A DNA stretch of 64,000 nucleotides from Pseudomonas sp. 8Z (GTDB taxonomy: Bacteria > Pseudomonadota > Gammaproteobacteria > Pseudomonadales > Pseudomonadaceae): positions 1,516,200 to 1,580,199 of the forward strand of contig NZ_LR733827.1 in NCBI RefSeq assembly GCF_902506535.1, written 5' to 3'. Positions 43,390 through 52,544 of the stretch are shown here, piece after piece. The notes under the pieces were generated by a model. That model saw nothing but the letters and a program-made list of their open reading frames with translations. It made no database searches and was not told the DNA's origin. Both the position numbers and the translations under genes were made by a program. Numbering within the stretch: position 1 is the first letter of the stretch; each line of letters opens with the position of its first letter.

Positions 43390-43869
43390 ATGAGCCTGGC
43401 TTCTGTTCGCGCCTTCTTCGCCGCCAAGGCGCCCGACATCGCGATCATCGAACTGCAATCCAGCACCGCCACGGTGGCCCTGGCCGCCGAGGCACATGGC
43501 GTGCAACCGGGGCAGATCGCCAAGACCCTAGCCTTTTGCATCGCACAGCGTGACGTGCTAATCGTCACCCGTGGTGACGCCCGCATCGACAACGGCAAGA
43601 TGAAGGAATGCTTCGGCGCCAAGGCACGCATGCTCGATGCACAGACAGTGATCGAGCTGACCAGCCACCCGGTCGGGGGCGTCTGCCCGTTCGGCCTGGC
43701 CACTCCCTTGAGCGTGTACTGCGACCGCTCGCTACTGGCCTTTGACGAAGTGCTGCCCGCCGCCGGCGCCACTCACAGCGCCGTGCGTATCGCCCCGCAA
43801 CGCATGGCCGAACTGGTAGATGCCGAGTGGATCGATGTATGCCAGGAAGTGGAAACCGAAGCCCACTAA
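43390..43869 (+). CDS. YbaK/EbsC-type aminoacyl-tRNA deacylase
   Basis: The 159-residue protein has the YbaK/ProX editing fold: GVQPGQIAKTLAFCIAQRDV with the conserved Lys, GDARIDNGKMKECFGAKARM and HPVGGVCPFGLATPL. Family members hydrolyse mischarged aminoacyl-tRNA. It resembles the single-domain group close to ProXp; the exact tRNA substrate is not predictable here. Confidence 0.88.
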   Translation: MSLASVRAFFAAKAPDIAIIELQSSTATVALAAEAHGVQPGQIAKTLAFCIAQRDVLIVTRGDARIDNGKMKECFGAKARMLDAQTVIELTSHPVGGVCPFGLATPLSVYCDRSLLAFDEVLPAAGATHSAVRIAPQRMAELVDAEWIDVCQEVETEAH

Positions 43870-43954
43870 AGCCAGATGGCCGCTCAACTCCTAGCCCGAG
43901 TGCTATCGGGGGACAGCGCGCCAAACCTCACCATTTGCCCCCCGCAGATCCGCG

Positions 43955-44251
43955 TTACAGCCCACCACTGACACCCAGGTTCACACCCAGCGCCGCAGCC
44001 AACGACAAAGGCAGCAACAGGGTATCGAGCAGCGCACTACCCGGTAGATCCAACCCCGGATAAATCGGCGCCTCGGCACCAAAACGATCCATCGGGCAGC
44101 AGCCGCCCTTGATCGCGTACCAGTCCAGACGAGTACCGGCGTACACCACCGGCGCACCAGGTTTGGCCGCATCCAGGGTGCGTACGGTGGCGCAGCCCGT
44201 CAGGCTCAACAACGCCATTGCACAGGCAGCCAGACGCATGGCGTTAGTCAT
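43955..44251 (-). CDS. YceK/YidQ-like lipoprotein
   Basis: A lipoprotein signal (MRLAACAMALLSLTGCATV) precedes a short domain with VYAGTRLDWYAIKGGCCP and LDLPGSALLDTLLLPLSLA, as in YceK/YidQ (DUF1375) proteins. It has 98 residues from the ATG at 44251, which overlaps the ubiX stop; MRLAAC at 44239 is an alternative. Function unknown. Confidence 0.8.
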   Translation of the reverse strand: MTNAMRLAACAMALLSLTGCATVRTLDAAKPGAPVVYAGTRLDWYAIKGGCCPMDRFGAEAPIYPGLDLPGSALLDTLLLPLSLAAALGVNLGVSGGL

Positions 44252-44873
44252 CGGACACCATATGATGCTCACCCCAGCGTGGCAGCATGTCCTGGGGAAT
44301 GCCCAGGCAGTTGAGGATGCGCGCAACGACGAAATCCACCAGATCATCGAGCGTCTGCGGCTGGTGATAGAAACCAGGCGAGGCCGGCAGAATGGTCACG
44401 CCAAGGTTCGACAGTTTGAGCATGTTCTCCAGATGAATGCTCGAATACGGCGCCTCACGCGGCACCACAATCAACTGACGACGCTCCTTCAGCGCCACAT
44501 CGGCGGCGCGTTCGATCAGGTTGTTGCAAGCCCCCGTGGCTATCGCCGACAGAGTGCCGGTGCTGCATGGCACCACCACCATCGCGGTCGGCGCGCCGGA
44601 ACCGGAGGCGGCGGGCGCCATCCAGTCTTCCTTGCCGTAGACGCGAATCTGCCCCGGCGCGGCGCCGGTGTATTCGGTGAGAAACTGCGCCATGGCCTGC
44701 GGTTTGGCTGGCAGGGCCACATCGGTTTCGGTGGCCATCACCAATTGCGCGGCCTTGGAGATCAGGAAGTGCACCTCGCGCTCCTCCTGCACCAGGCAAT
44801 CGAGCAGACGCAGCCCATATTGCGCGCCGGAAGCGCCCGTCATGGCCAAAGTAATACGTTCGGGACCGCTCAT
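44244..44873 (-). CDS. ubiX: Flavin prenyltransferase UbiX
   Basis: UbiX prenylates FMN to make the cofactor of UbiD decarboxylase in ubiquinone synthesis. The 209 residues from MSGPERITLAMTGASGAQYG show the FMN-binding motifs: GASGAQYGLRLLDCL, VVPCSTGTLSAIATG and RRQLIVVPREAPYSSIHLENM. It lies next to mpl, as in other pseudomonads. Confidence 0.96.
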   Translation of the reverse strand: MSGPERITLAMTGASGAQYGLRLLDCLVQEEREVHFLISKAAQLVMATETDVALPAKPQAMAQFLTEYTGAAPGQIRVYGKEDWMAPAASGSGAPTAMVVVPCSTGTLSAIATGACNNLIERAADVALKERRQLIVVPREAPYSSIHLENMLKLSNLGVTILPASPGFYHQPQTLDDLVDFVVARILNCLGIPQDMLPRWGEHHMVSDD

Positions 44874-44882
44874 CGATGCTCC

Positions 44883-45068
44883 GTTGGGCGGGGACAACCC
44901 GCCGTTTTTCCACACTTGGCGGGTTTCACCCGCCCTACAACCCAGCTAGCCGCTCAGACCAGGGCCTTGGCCCAGCCCGTAGGGCGGGTGTAACCCGCCG
45001 ACTTGCCACACTTGGCGGGCTTCACCCGCCCTACAACCTAGCTAGCCGCTCAGGCCAGGGCCTTGGCC
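44883..45068. repeat. Tandem duplication of a REP element plus the mpl 3' end (period 96 bp)
   Basis: Two copies of about 90 bp, 44883-44972 and 44979-45068, lie exactly 96 bases apart. Each holds a REP palindrome (GGGCGGG...CCCGCC arms, as at 20506) and then a segment matching the last codons and stop of mpl. Copy 2 is the real end of mpl; copy 1 carries an orphan duplicate of it. Confidence 0.85.
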
Positions 45069-46402
45069 AGTTTGCCGTGCAACCCACCGAAACCGCCGTT
45101 GCTCATGATCACCACCTGGGTGCCAGGCCGCACCAGGGCCTTTACGCCATCGATGATCGATTCCAGCGAATCGCACACCTGCGTCGGGTTAGATGCCTGC
45201 GCCACAGTGGCGGCCAGGTCCCAACCAAGATTAGGTGGCGCGTACCAGAACACCGCATCGGCCTGCGCGGCAGATTCGGCCAGGCCGTCGCGGTGGGCGC
45301 CGAGCTTCATCGAATTGGAGCGTGGCTCGATCACCGCAATCACCTGAGTATCGTCGCCGACGCGTTTGCGCAGGCCATCGAGCGTGGTGGCAATCGCCGT
45401 CGGATGGTGGGCGAAGTCGTCGAAAACCGTCACGCCATTCACCTCAGCGACCTTTTCCATACGCCGCTTGGCGTTGACGAACAAACCCAGCGCCTCGATG
45501 CCCAACGCCGGCACCACGCCGACATGCCGGGCGGCAGCGAGCACGGCCAGGGCGTTGGCGACATTGTGCTGACCGGTCAGATTCCACTGCACGGTGCCTT
45601 CGACCTTACCGTCGAAGCTCACCTCGAAGCGCGAGCCGTCAGCGCTGAGCAAGCGCGCTTGCCACTGACCGCCCTCACCGGTGGTCTGCACCGGCGTCCA
45701 GCAGCCCATCTCAATCACCCGCGCCAGCGCGGTTTCGCTGGCTGGATGAATCACCAGCCCCTGGCCTGGAATGGTACGCACCAGATGGTGGAACTGCCGC
45801 TCGATTGCCGCCAGATCGGGGAAGATATCTGCGTGATCGAACTCAAGATTATTGAGGATCGCCGTACGCGGGCGGTAGTGAACGAACTTGCTGCGCTTGT
45901 CGAAGAAGGCGCTGTCGTACTCGTCAGCCTCGACCACGAAGAATGGCGTACCACCCAGCCGTGCGGAAATGCCGAAGTTCTGCGGCACGCCGCCAATCAG
46001 AAAGCCAGGGCTCATCCCGGCATGCTCCAGCACCCAAGCCAGCATGCTCGAACTGCTGGTCTTGCCGTGAGTGCCAGCCACCGCCAGCACCCAACGCCCC
46101 TGCAATACGTGATCGGCCAGCCACTGCGGGCCGGACACATAAGGCAAGCCCTGGTTCAGCACGTATTCCACCGCTGGGTTGCCACGGCTCATGGCATTGC
46201 CCACCACCACCAGATCGGGCGCCGGTTGCAGGTGCGCCGGATCATAGCCCTGCATCAGCTCGATGCCCTGGGCTTCGAGCTGGGTGCTCATGGGGGGGTA
46301 AACATTGGCATCAGAGCCGGTGACACGATGGCCGAGTTCCTTGGCCAGAACGGCCAGCGACCCCATGAAGGTGCCGCAGATACCGAGAATGTGGATGTGC
46401 AT
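45050..46402 (-). CDS. mpl: UDP-MurNAc:L-Ala-gamma-D-Glu-meso-DAP ligase
   Basis: Mpl recycles the cell-wall tripeptide by ligating it to UDP-MurNAc. From MHIHILGICGTFMGSLAVLA the protein has 450 residues with the Mur ligase P-loop VAGTHGKTSSSSML, FFVVEADEYDSAFFDKRSKF and FDDFAHHPTAIATTLDGL. An upstream ATG at 46459 is not supported. Its last codons are duplicated downstream. Confidence 0.97.
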   Translation of the reverse strand: MHIHILGICGTFMGSLAVLAKELGHRVTGSDANVYPPMSTQLEAQGIELMQGYDPAHLQPAPDLVVVGNAMSRGNPAVEYVLNQGLPYVSGPQWLADHVLQGRWVLAVAGTHGKTSSSSMLAWVLEHAGMSPGFLIGGVPQNFGISARLGGTPFFVVEADEYDSAFFDKRSKFVHYRPRTAILNNLEFDHADIFPDLAAIERQFHHLVRTIPGQGLVIHPASETALARVIEMGCWTPVQTTGEGGQWQARLLSADGSRFEVSFDGKVEGTVQWNLTGQHNVANALAVLAAARHVGVVPALGIEALGLFVNAKRRMEKVAEVNGVTVFDDFAHHPTAIATTLDGLRKRVGDDTQVIAVIEPRSNSMKLGAHRDGLAESAAQADAVFWYAPPNLGWDLAATVAQASNPTQVCDSLESIIDGVKALVRPGTQVVIMSNGGFGGLHGKLAKALA

Positions 46403-46613
46403 GGATGTCCTCGAAAACCGCCCGCACGGGGCCTTGAAACAATCGCCGCAGGTTAGCACAGCGCTACGGCTCTGCTCTCTGACACAGGCGAGTTCGGCAA
46501 GTTGCCAGCGAGAAATTCAAACGCTCGCTTGGATTGCGCTTTCAATCCGCTTTGAGGCAGCATCGAAACGCCCGCTGGATCGACACATACCATTACAGAA
46601 GCCGAGGCCCGCC

Positions 46614-47069
46614 ATGCGTATCGTCCAAGCCACCCTGGAGCACCTGGACCTGTTGACCCCGCTGTTCGTCAAATACCGCGAGTTCTACAACGAACTGCCC
46701 TACCCGGAGTCGTCGCGCAAATTCCTCGAAAAGCGCCTGCGCCGCAAGGAATCGGTGATCTACCTGGCCATGCCCGACGACGAAGACAAGCTGCTCGGCT
46801 TCTGCCAGCTCTACCCCAGCTACTCCTCGCTCTCGCTCAAGCGCGTGTGGATCCTCAATGACATCTATGTCGCCGAAGAGGCCCGCCGCCAATTGGTCGC
46901 CGACCGCCTGCTGCATACCGCCAAACAGATGGCCAAGGAAACCAACGCTGTACGCATGCGCGTGGCCACCAGCCGTGATAACGAGGTGGCGCAGAAGGTT
47001 TACGAGTCCATCGGCTTTCGCGAAGACGAGCAATTCAAGAACTACGTCCTGCCCATCAGCGAAGACTGA
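46614..47069 (+). CDS. GNAT family N-acetyltransferase
   Basis: The 151-residue protein has the GNAT fold: ILNDIYVAEEARRQLVADRLL (acetyl-CoA loop, with a divergent RRQLVA in place of R/QxxGxG/A) and VRMRVATSRDNEVAQKVYESIGF. The substrate is unknown. The start at MRIVQATLEHLDLL follows AGGCC; longer in-frame starts run into mpl and are rejected. Confidence 0.85.
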   Translation: MRIVQATLEHLDLLTPLFVKYREFYNELPYPESSRKFLEKRLRRKESVIYLAMPDDEDKLLGFCQLYPSYSSLSLKRVWILNDIYVAEEARRQLVADRLLHTAKQMAKETNAVRMRVATSRDNEVAQKVYESIGFREDEQFKNYVLPISED

Positions 47070-47148
47070 GATGCCTGCCGGGCGCTGGCTTGCCGCAAGC
47101 AGCCAACGCCCTTAATGTGGCCGGGTTTTCCAGCGCGAAGCACTCCCC

Positions 47149-47976
47149 ATGTGGTCACTCAAGGCCTGGCGCCGTCGCCGCACCCTCGAACGCAACCCTG
47201 TCACGCCCGAGCAGTGGGCCGCAGTGCGCCAGCGCCTGCCGATTCTCGACGGCCTGGACGAAACCGAACTGCAACACCTGCGTGAACGCGCCGTGCTGTT
47301 TCTGCACGACAAACACCTCACCGCCCTGCCTGGTGTCGAACTCGGCCCGGTCGAACGCCTGCTGCTGGCAGTGCAGGCGCAACTGCCGCTGCTGCACCTG
47401 GGCGATCTGGACTGGTATCAGGGCTTTCACGAAATCGTCCTCTACCCCGGCGACTTCCTCAGCCCGCAGCGCCACCGCGACGCTGCCGGTATCGAACACG
47501 AATGGGACGATGAGCGTAGCGGCGAAGCCTGGCAGCAAGGCCCGGTGATCCTCGCCTGGCCCGGCGTCGAAAGCAGCGGCGGCTGGGAAGGCTACAACCT
47601 GGTGATCCACGAACTGGCGCACAAGCTGGACATGCTCGAAGGCGGCGCCAATGGCCTGCCGCCGCTACACGGCAACATGCGCGTGCAGGATTGGGCGCAG
47701 GCAATGCAAAGCGCCTATGACGTTCTCAACGCCGAACTGGATGCCGCCCCCGACGCCGAGACCGCCATCGATCCCTACGCCGCCGAAGACCCTGCGGAGT
47801 TCTTCGCCGTAACCAGCGAATACTTCTTCAGCGCACCGGATCTGCTGGCAGACGCCTTCCCCGAGGTTTATCGGCAACTGGCGCTGTTCTACCGCCAGGA
47901 CAGCCTGGCGCGCTTACAGCGATTGCAGGTGGAACACCCTGACTATCAAAAGGTCGAAACCGCGACCAATGGCTGA
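47149..47976 (+). CDS. mtfA: MtfA-type zinc metallopeptidase
   Basis: The 275-residue protein has the gluzincin motif HELAHKLDMLEG (zinc ligands His and His, catalytic Glu) and a third ligand Glu in EFFAVTSEYFF. MtfA in E. coli titrates the repressor Mlc and has aminopeptidase activity. The N-terminal part (VEQ/RLPILDGLDETELQHLRERA) fits the family. It is next to ppa. No Mlc homologue is visible here, so the local target is unknown. Confidence 0.92.
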   Translation: MWSLKAWRRRRTLERNPVTPEQWAAVRQRLPILDGLDETELQHLRERAVLFLHDKHLTALPGVELGPVERLLLAVQAQLPLLHLGDLDWYQGFHEIVLYPGDFLSPQRHRDAAGIEHEWDDERSGEAWQQGPVILAWPGVESSGGWEGYNLVIHELAHKLDMLEGGANGLPPLHGNMRVQDWAQAMQSAYDVLNAELDAAPDAETAIDPYAAEDPAEFFAVTSEYFFSAPDLLADAFPEVYRQLALFYRQDSLARLQRLQVEHPDYQKVETATNG

Positions 47977-48010
47977 GCAGGCTGACGTAGTAACGCATTA
48001 CGAATATGCC

Positions 48011-48016
48011 TATAAT
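48011..48016 (+). promoter_or_regulatory. Likely -10 box of the ppa promoter
   Basis: A perfect TATAAT lies 37 bases before the ppa start; the -35 is weak (TAGTAA, 17 bases upstream). Confidence 0.5.
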
Positions 48017-48053
48017 GCGCCCCACTTTTTTGGCCCTCCCTGGGAGTTCCCCC

Positions 48054-48581
48054 ATGAGCTACAGCAAGATCCCGGCTGGCAAAGACCTGCCGAACGACAT
48101 CTACGTTGCCATCGAAATCCCGGCCAACCACGCGCCGATCAAATACGAAATTGACCATGACAGCGATTGCCTGATGGTCGATCGTTTCATGGCCACCCCG
48201 ATGTTCTACCCGGCCAACTACGGCTTCATCCCGCACACCCTGGCCGACGACGGTGACCCCCTCGACGTGCTGGTCGTGACCCCTTACCCGGTTGCGCCAG
48301 GCTCGGTAATCCGCGCCCGTCCGGTTGGCGTCCTGCACATGAGCGATGAAGCCGGCGGCGATGCCAAACTGGTTGCCGTACCGCACGACAAACTGACCGT
48401 TCTCTACAAAGACGTTCAGGAATACACCGACCTGCCCGCGCTGCTGATCGAACAGATCAAGCATTTCTTCGAGAACTACAAGGATCTGGAGAAGGGCAAG
48501 TGGGTAAAAGTAGAAGGCTGGGGCGGCGCTGAAGACGCTCGTAGCCTGATCAACAAGGCAGTCGCGGCTTACCAGAAGTAA
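48054..48581 (+). CDS. ppa: Inorganic pyrophosphatase
   Basis: This soluble family I pyrophosphatase hydrolyses PPi and drives biosynthesis. The start MSYSKIPAGKDLPND (48054, GGGAG upstream) gives 175 residues. Motifs are IEIPANHAPIKYEID, YPANYGFIPHTLADDGDPLDVLV (metal-binding Asp residues) and ENYKDLEKGKWVKVEGW. A good terminator follows. Confidence 0.99.
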   Translation: MSYSKIPAGKDLPNDIYVAIEIPANHAPIKYEIDHDSDCLMVDRFMATPMFYPANYGFIPHTLADDGDPLDVLVVTPYPVAPGSVIRARPVGVLHMSDEAGGDAKLVAVPHDKLTVLYKDVQEYTDLPALLIEQIKHFFENYKDLEKGKWVKVEGWGGAEDARSLINKAVAAYQK

Positions 48582-48596
48582 GCCCTGACACCTCCT

Positions 48597-48623
48597 AAAA
48601 GCCGGCCACAAGCCGGCTTTTTT
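48597..48623 (+). terminator. Rho-independent terminator of ppa
   Basis: A GCCGGC/GCCGGC stem with loop CACAA, flanked by AAAA and six T, lies 15 bases after the ppa stop. The A/T flanks extend the stem and make it bidirectional. It marks the left border of the defence island. Confidence 0.9.
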
Positions 48624-48750
48624 ATGCCTGTTTTCCGCCAACATTCGCCCCCAGCTTCAACCATGAGACCGCCTCGCAGAGTGATACTGGCGCCATGCCT
48701 GCATTCGGCTCTGGTAAAGTCCACGGCACGCCATAAGGACGTAGCAGGTC

Positions 48751-51126
48751 ATGGACAAAAAATCGCTTTCCGAGCGCGACATCTGCAGCAAATACATCAC
48801 CCCCGCCATCACCGCTGCGGGCTGGGATCTGCACAAACAAGTGCGCGAAGAAGTCAGCTTCACCAAGGGCCGCATCATCGTGCGCGGCAAGCTGCACAGC
48901 CGTGGCGAAGCACGCCGCGCCGACTACATCCTCTATCACCAACCCAACCTGCCCATCGCCGTCATCGAAGCCAAGGACAACAAGCACTCCCTGGGCTCCG
49001 GTATGCAGCAGGCGCTCGGTTATGCCGAATCACTCGACGTGCCCTTCGTGTTCTCCAGCAACGGCGATGGCTTTCTCTTCCATGACCGCAGCGGCACCGG
49101 CAGCCAAGTGGAAACCGCGCTGAGCCTCGACCAATTCCCCAGCCCGGACGAACTCTGGCAACGCTATTGCCAGTGGAAGGGCCTCGATGCCCCGGCCCGG
49201 CAGAAGGCTCAGGCGCCGTACTACGACGACGGCTCGGGCCATACGCCGCGTTATTACCAGATGAACGCCATCAACCGCACGGTCGAGGCCGTCGCACGCG
49301 GGCAGGATCGCATCTTGCTGGTGATGGCCACCGGCACCGGCAAGACCTACACCGCCTTCCAGATCATCTGGCGCCTGTGGAAGTCCGGGCAGAAGAAACG
49401 CATCCTCTTTCTCGCCGACCGCAACATCCTGGTCGACCAGACCAAGACCAAGGACTTCAAACCCTTCGGCCCGGCGATGACCAAGATCGCCAAGCGACAG
49501 ATCGACAAGTCCTACGAGATCTACCTGTCGCTGTACCAGGCCGTCACAGGCGCCGAAGAAGACAAGAACATCTACAAGCAGTTCTCGCCCGAGTTCTTCG
49601 ACCTCATCATCATCGACGAATGCCATCGCGGCAGCGCCGCTGCCGACTCTGCCTGGCGCGAGATACTCGACTACTTCTCCAGCGCCACCCACATCGGCCT
49701 CACCGCCACGCCCAAGGAAACCAAGGAGGTTTCCAGCAGCACCTACTTCGGCGAGCCGGTGTACAGCTACAGCCTCAAGCAAGGCATCGAAGACGGCTTC
49801 CTCGCGCCCTACAAGGTGGTACGCATCGACTTCGACAAAGACCTGCAAGGCTGGCGCCCGCCCAAAGGCATGCGTGACAAGAACGGCGAACTGATCGAAG
49901 ACCGCATCTACGACCTCAAGGACATGGATCGCCACCTGGTCATCGAAGCACGCACCTGGACAGTGGCGGCCAAGGTCACCGAGTTCCTCAAGGCCACTGA
50001 CCCGTACCAGAAGACCATCATCTTCTGCGATGACATCGACCATGCCGAACGCATGCGCTCAGCGCTGTTCAACCTCAACCCCGAGCGCATCGCCGAAAAC
50101 CGCAAGTACGTCATGCGCATCACCGGCGATGACCAGGAAGGCAAGGCCGAGCTGGACAACTTCATCAACCCCGAACAGCGCTACCCAGTAATCGCCACCA
50201 CCAGCAAGCTGCTGACTACCGGCGTGGATGCCCAGACCTGCAAGCTGATCGTGCTCGACCAGCACATCAAGTCCATGACCGAGTTCAAACAAATCATCGG
50301 CCGTGGCACGCGCATCAACGAGGATTACGGCAAGTACTGGTTCACCATCATGGACTTCAAGAAAGCCACCGAACTGTTCGCCGACCCCGCCTTCGATGGC
50401 GAGCCGGTGGTGATCTACAACCCCGAAGGTAACGCAACGCCCGTGCCGCCAGACAGCCCGCTGGACGATGAAGACGGCATCGTCGACGGTGGCGATTGGC
50501 TGCCCGATGAAGGCGAAACCGACGACGGCGACGAGAGCGGTAAAAAGCGCATCAAGTACGTGATCGACAGCGTACCGATCTACGTCATCGCCGAGCGCGT
50601 GCAGTACTACGGGCCGGACGGCAAGCTAATCACCGAATCGCTGCGCGACTACACCCGCACCTGCGTGCAGAAGCAGTTCGCCTCGCTCGATGACTTTCTG
50701 CGCCTGTGGAGCAGTGCCGAGCAGAAGAAAGCCATCATCGACGAACTCGCCGCCCAGGGCGTGATGTGGGAAGCACTGGCCGAAGAAGTCGAGGCCAAGC
50801 GCGGCCAGGCCCTCGACCCCTTCGACCTGATCTGCCACATCGCCTTCGACCAGCCGCCGCTGACCCGCAAGGAGCGCGCCGAGCAGGTGAAGAAGCGCAA
50901 CTACTTCGCCAGATACTCCGGCGCCGCCCGCCAGGTGCTGGAAGCCTTGCTCGACAAATACGCCGACACCGGCATCGAGCACATCGAAGACATCCGCATT
51001 CTCCAACTCGACCCGTTCCGGCAAATCGGAGCGCCGATGGAGCTGGTCAGGGCGTTTGGAGGGAGGTCATCTTTCAAGGCGGCGGTATACGACCTGGAGC
51101 AAGCCATCTATGAGCGTGCTCAATGA
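48751..51126 (+). CDS. hsdR: Type I restriction enzyme R (motor/nuclease) subunit
   Basis: HsdR translocates DNA and cuts unmodified DNA far from the target. The 791 residues have the EcoAI-like (type IB) length. An N-terminal PD-(D/E)xK nuclease is visible as Asp58 (RRADYILYH) and Glu73-Ala-Lys75 (VIEAKDNK). The SF2 helicase core has Walker A MATGTGKTYT (192-200), DECH (289-292), GLTATPKETKEV and the motif VI region QIIGRGTRINEDYG. The C-terminal part contacts HsdM. Its stop overlaps the next gene's ATG by four bases, so the radical SAM gene is translationally coupled to it. No obvious defect; probably active. Confidence 0.96.
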   Translation: MDKKSLSERDICSKYITPAITAAGWDLHKQVREEVSFTKGRIIVRGKLHSRGEARRADYILYHQPNLPIAVIEAKDNKHSLGSGMQQALGYAESLDVPFVFSSNGDGFLFHDRSGTGSQVETALSLDQFPSPDELWQRYCQWKGLDAPARQKAQAPYYDDGSGHTPRYYQMNAINRTVEAVARGQDRILLVMATGTGKTYTAFQIIWRLWKSGQKKRILFLADRNILVDQTKTKDFKPFGPAMTKIAKRQIDKSYEIYLSLYQAVTGAEEDKNIYKQFSPEFFDLIIIDECHRGSAAADSAWREILDYFSSATHIGLTATPKETKEVSSSTYFGEPVYSYSLKQGIEDGFLAPYKVVRIDFDKDLQGWRPPKGMRDKNGELIEDRIYDLKDMDRHLVIEARTWTVAAKVTEFLKATDPYQKTIIFCDDIDHAERMRSALFNLNPERIAENRKYVMRITGDDQEGKAELDNFINPEQRYPVIATTSKLLTTGVDAQTCKLIVLDQHIKSMTEFKQIIGRGTRINEDYGKYWFTIMDFKKATELFADPAFDGEPVVIYNPEGNATPVPPDSPLDDEDGIVDGGDWLPDEGETDDGDESGKKRIKYVIDSVPIYVIAERVQYYGPDGKLITESLRDYTRTCVQKQFASLDDFLRLWSSAEQKKAIIDELAAQGVMWEALAEEVEAKRGQALDPFDLICHIAFDQPPLTRKERAEQVKKRNYFARYSGAARQVLEALLDKYADTGIEHIEDIRILQLDPFRQIGAPMELVRAFGGRSSFKAAVYDLEQAIYERAQ

Positions 51127-52538
51127 GTCGAGTGTTTTGCATCAGTGCGGGGCAGCTACAAGTCAAAAAAGCAGATACCCCCATCAACCGCCGCCATCAA
51201 TATCTGAACTACGGTTTGCTTTCTCTGGCGACGGTTCTGCATCGCCATGGCTTCGACCCGGTAGTGCTTCACGGGCATTTCGATCGGCCAGAGGCGCTGT
51301 TTCTGGAGGCTGAGCGCCTGGGGTTGAACGACTCGTTACCGGTGCTCATCTCGCTGCCCAGCTTCTATGCAGTAGAGTGGGCCAACCTTTTCATGCAACA
51401 GGCTAAAGCACGTTATCCCTTGATACGCTTCATTGTCGGGGGACGCTGGGTTGTGGGTGATAACCCAGAGCGCCTCAAAACCCTACTACTACTAGCAGAC
51501 CGTGTGATATCTGGCTTGGCTGAGAGTCAGATCGTCGAGTTATTGGGCGGCGCGCGAAATGCAGCCGGACTGCTATTAGGGAGTCCGGCGCCACAAAGCT
51601 CGACACTGGATTATCGGCTGCTACATCAACGCGAGCTCTACCAGCCCAGCATCGAAGTTTCACGCGGCTGCGGCATGGGCTGTAATTTCTGCCAGGAACG
51701 TAGCGAGCGCCTTCAGCCACTCAAACCTGCCAGGCAAGTAGTGGAGGAGCTTACAGCGACCTTGCTGCATGACAACCTGATCGAAATGACACCGTATTTT
51801 GAAGCCTCGATGTTTGTCCCCACACGGCCTTGGGTCGATGATTTTTCCAAGGTACTCACCGAGACTGGGCTGAAGCTGCGCTGGCGAAGTGAGGGACGTG
51901 TCGACAATATCCGCCCGGAGCTGATGCCACATCTTGCAGCCACAGGCCTGACGATTCTTGATCTGGGGCTGGAGAGTGCCAGCCCTCAACAGTTGCAGCG
52001 GATGCAGAAAAGTAAGAAGCCACAAGGCTACTTGGACAGAGCCTCCCGCTTACTGGAGGCTTGTGCCGCCAATGGCATCAAGGTCAAAGTGAATCTGCTG
52101 CTGTTCGCCGGCGAGACCGATGACACCGTGGCTGAAACGCTCCACTGGCTGGATGCCCGCAGAGATCAGTTCTATGGCGTCTCAGTTGGGCCGGTCATCG
52201 CTTATGGCTGGCCCGAGGAGAGCGCAAGTTATCTGAGTGAACTCGCCGCTTTTGGCGCCTCGCTCAGCCACTCGCCTTGCCTGGGCGTGAACCACCTTGA
52301 TCTCAGCCCACAGATGAATCACGAACGCGCTTTGGCGGTCTCACGCGAAATCAGCCAGCGCTACATGAGTGCGGAACGCTATTACCGGCTCAAGTCTTTT
52401 TCCTACTTCGCACGTGACTACCGCTACCAAAACTTTCTCGAAGATGTGGCCAACACAAACGTGCCGCTGAGCTTTGATACCTCCCGTCTTACTTTGCCGC
52501 CCCGCAAAGATTGCCATTCCCCTGAATTAGTTGTGTAA
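51123..52538 (+). CDS. B12-binding-like radical SAM protein inside the type I restriction operon
   Basis: The 471-residue protein has an N-terminal domain (about residues 5-150) resembling the cobalamin-binding fold: NYGLLSLATVLHRHGFDPVV, FIVGGRWVVGDNPERL and LADRVISGLAE in place of the usual GEGE. The base-off histidine motif DxHxxG is not evident. The radical SAM core follows, with the [4Fe-4S] cysteines Cys183, Cys187 and Cys190 in RGCGMGCNFCQERSER, a downstream ILDLGLESASPQQL motif and IKVKVNLLLFAGETDDT. The C-terminal 130 residues are unassigned. Codon use is less GC-rich than that of hsdR and hsdM, suggesting separate acquisition. It overlaps hsdR by four bases and ends six bases before hsdM. 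Substrate unknown: base, RNA or protein modification are all possible. Confidence 0.85.
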   Translation: MSRVFCISAGQLQVKKADTPINRRHQYLNYGLLSLATVLHRHGFDPVVLHGHFDRPEALFLEAERLGLNDSLPVLISLPSFYAVEWANLFMQQAKARYPLIRFIVGGRWVVGDNPERLKTLLLLADRVISGLAESQIVELLGGARNAAGLLLGSPAPQSSTLDYRLLHQRELYQPSIEVSRGCGMGCNFCQERSERLQPLKPARQVVEELTATLLHDNLIEMTPYFEASMFVPTRPWVDDFSKVLTETGLKLRWRSEGRVDNIRPELMPHLAATGLTILDLGLESASPQQLQRMQKSKKPQGYLDRASRLLEACAANGIKVKVNLLLFAGETDDTVAETLHWLDARRDQFYGVSVGPVIAYGWPEESASYLSELAAFGASLSHSPCLGVNHLDLSPQMNHERALAVSREISQRYMSAERYYRLKSFSYFARDYRYQNFLEDVANTNVPLSFDTSRLTLPPRKDCHSPELVV

Positions 52539-52544
52539 GCCACC

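Noticed and set aside
44883..45037. Possible CRISPR array from the repeated GGGCGGG/CCCGCC units
   Set aside because: Only two copies 96 bases apart, each internally palindromic, with part of mpl duplicated; these are REP elements, not repeats with unique spacers.
44876..46456. 526-codon plus-strand open frame opposite mpl
   Set aside because: Antisense of mpl and the REP duplication; no family features.
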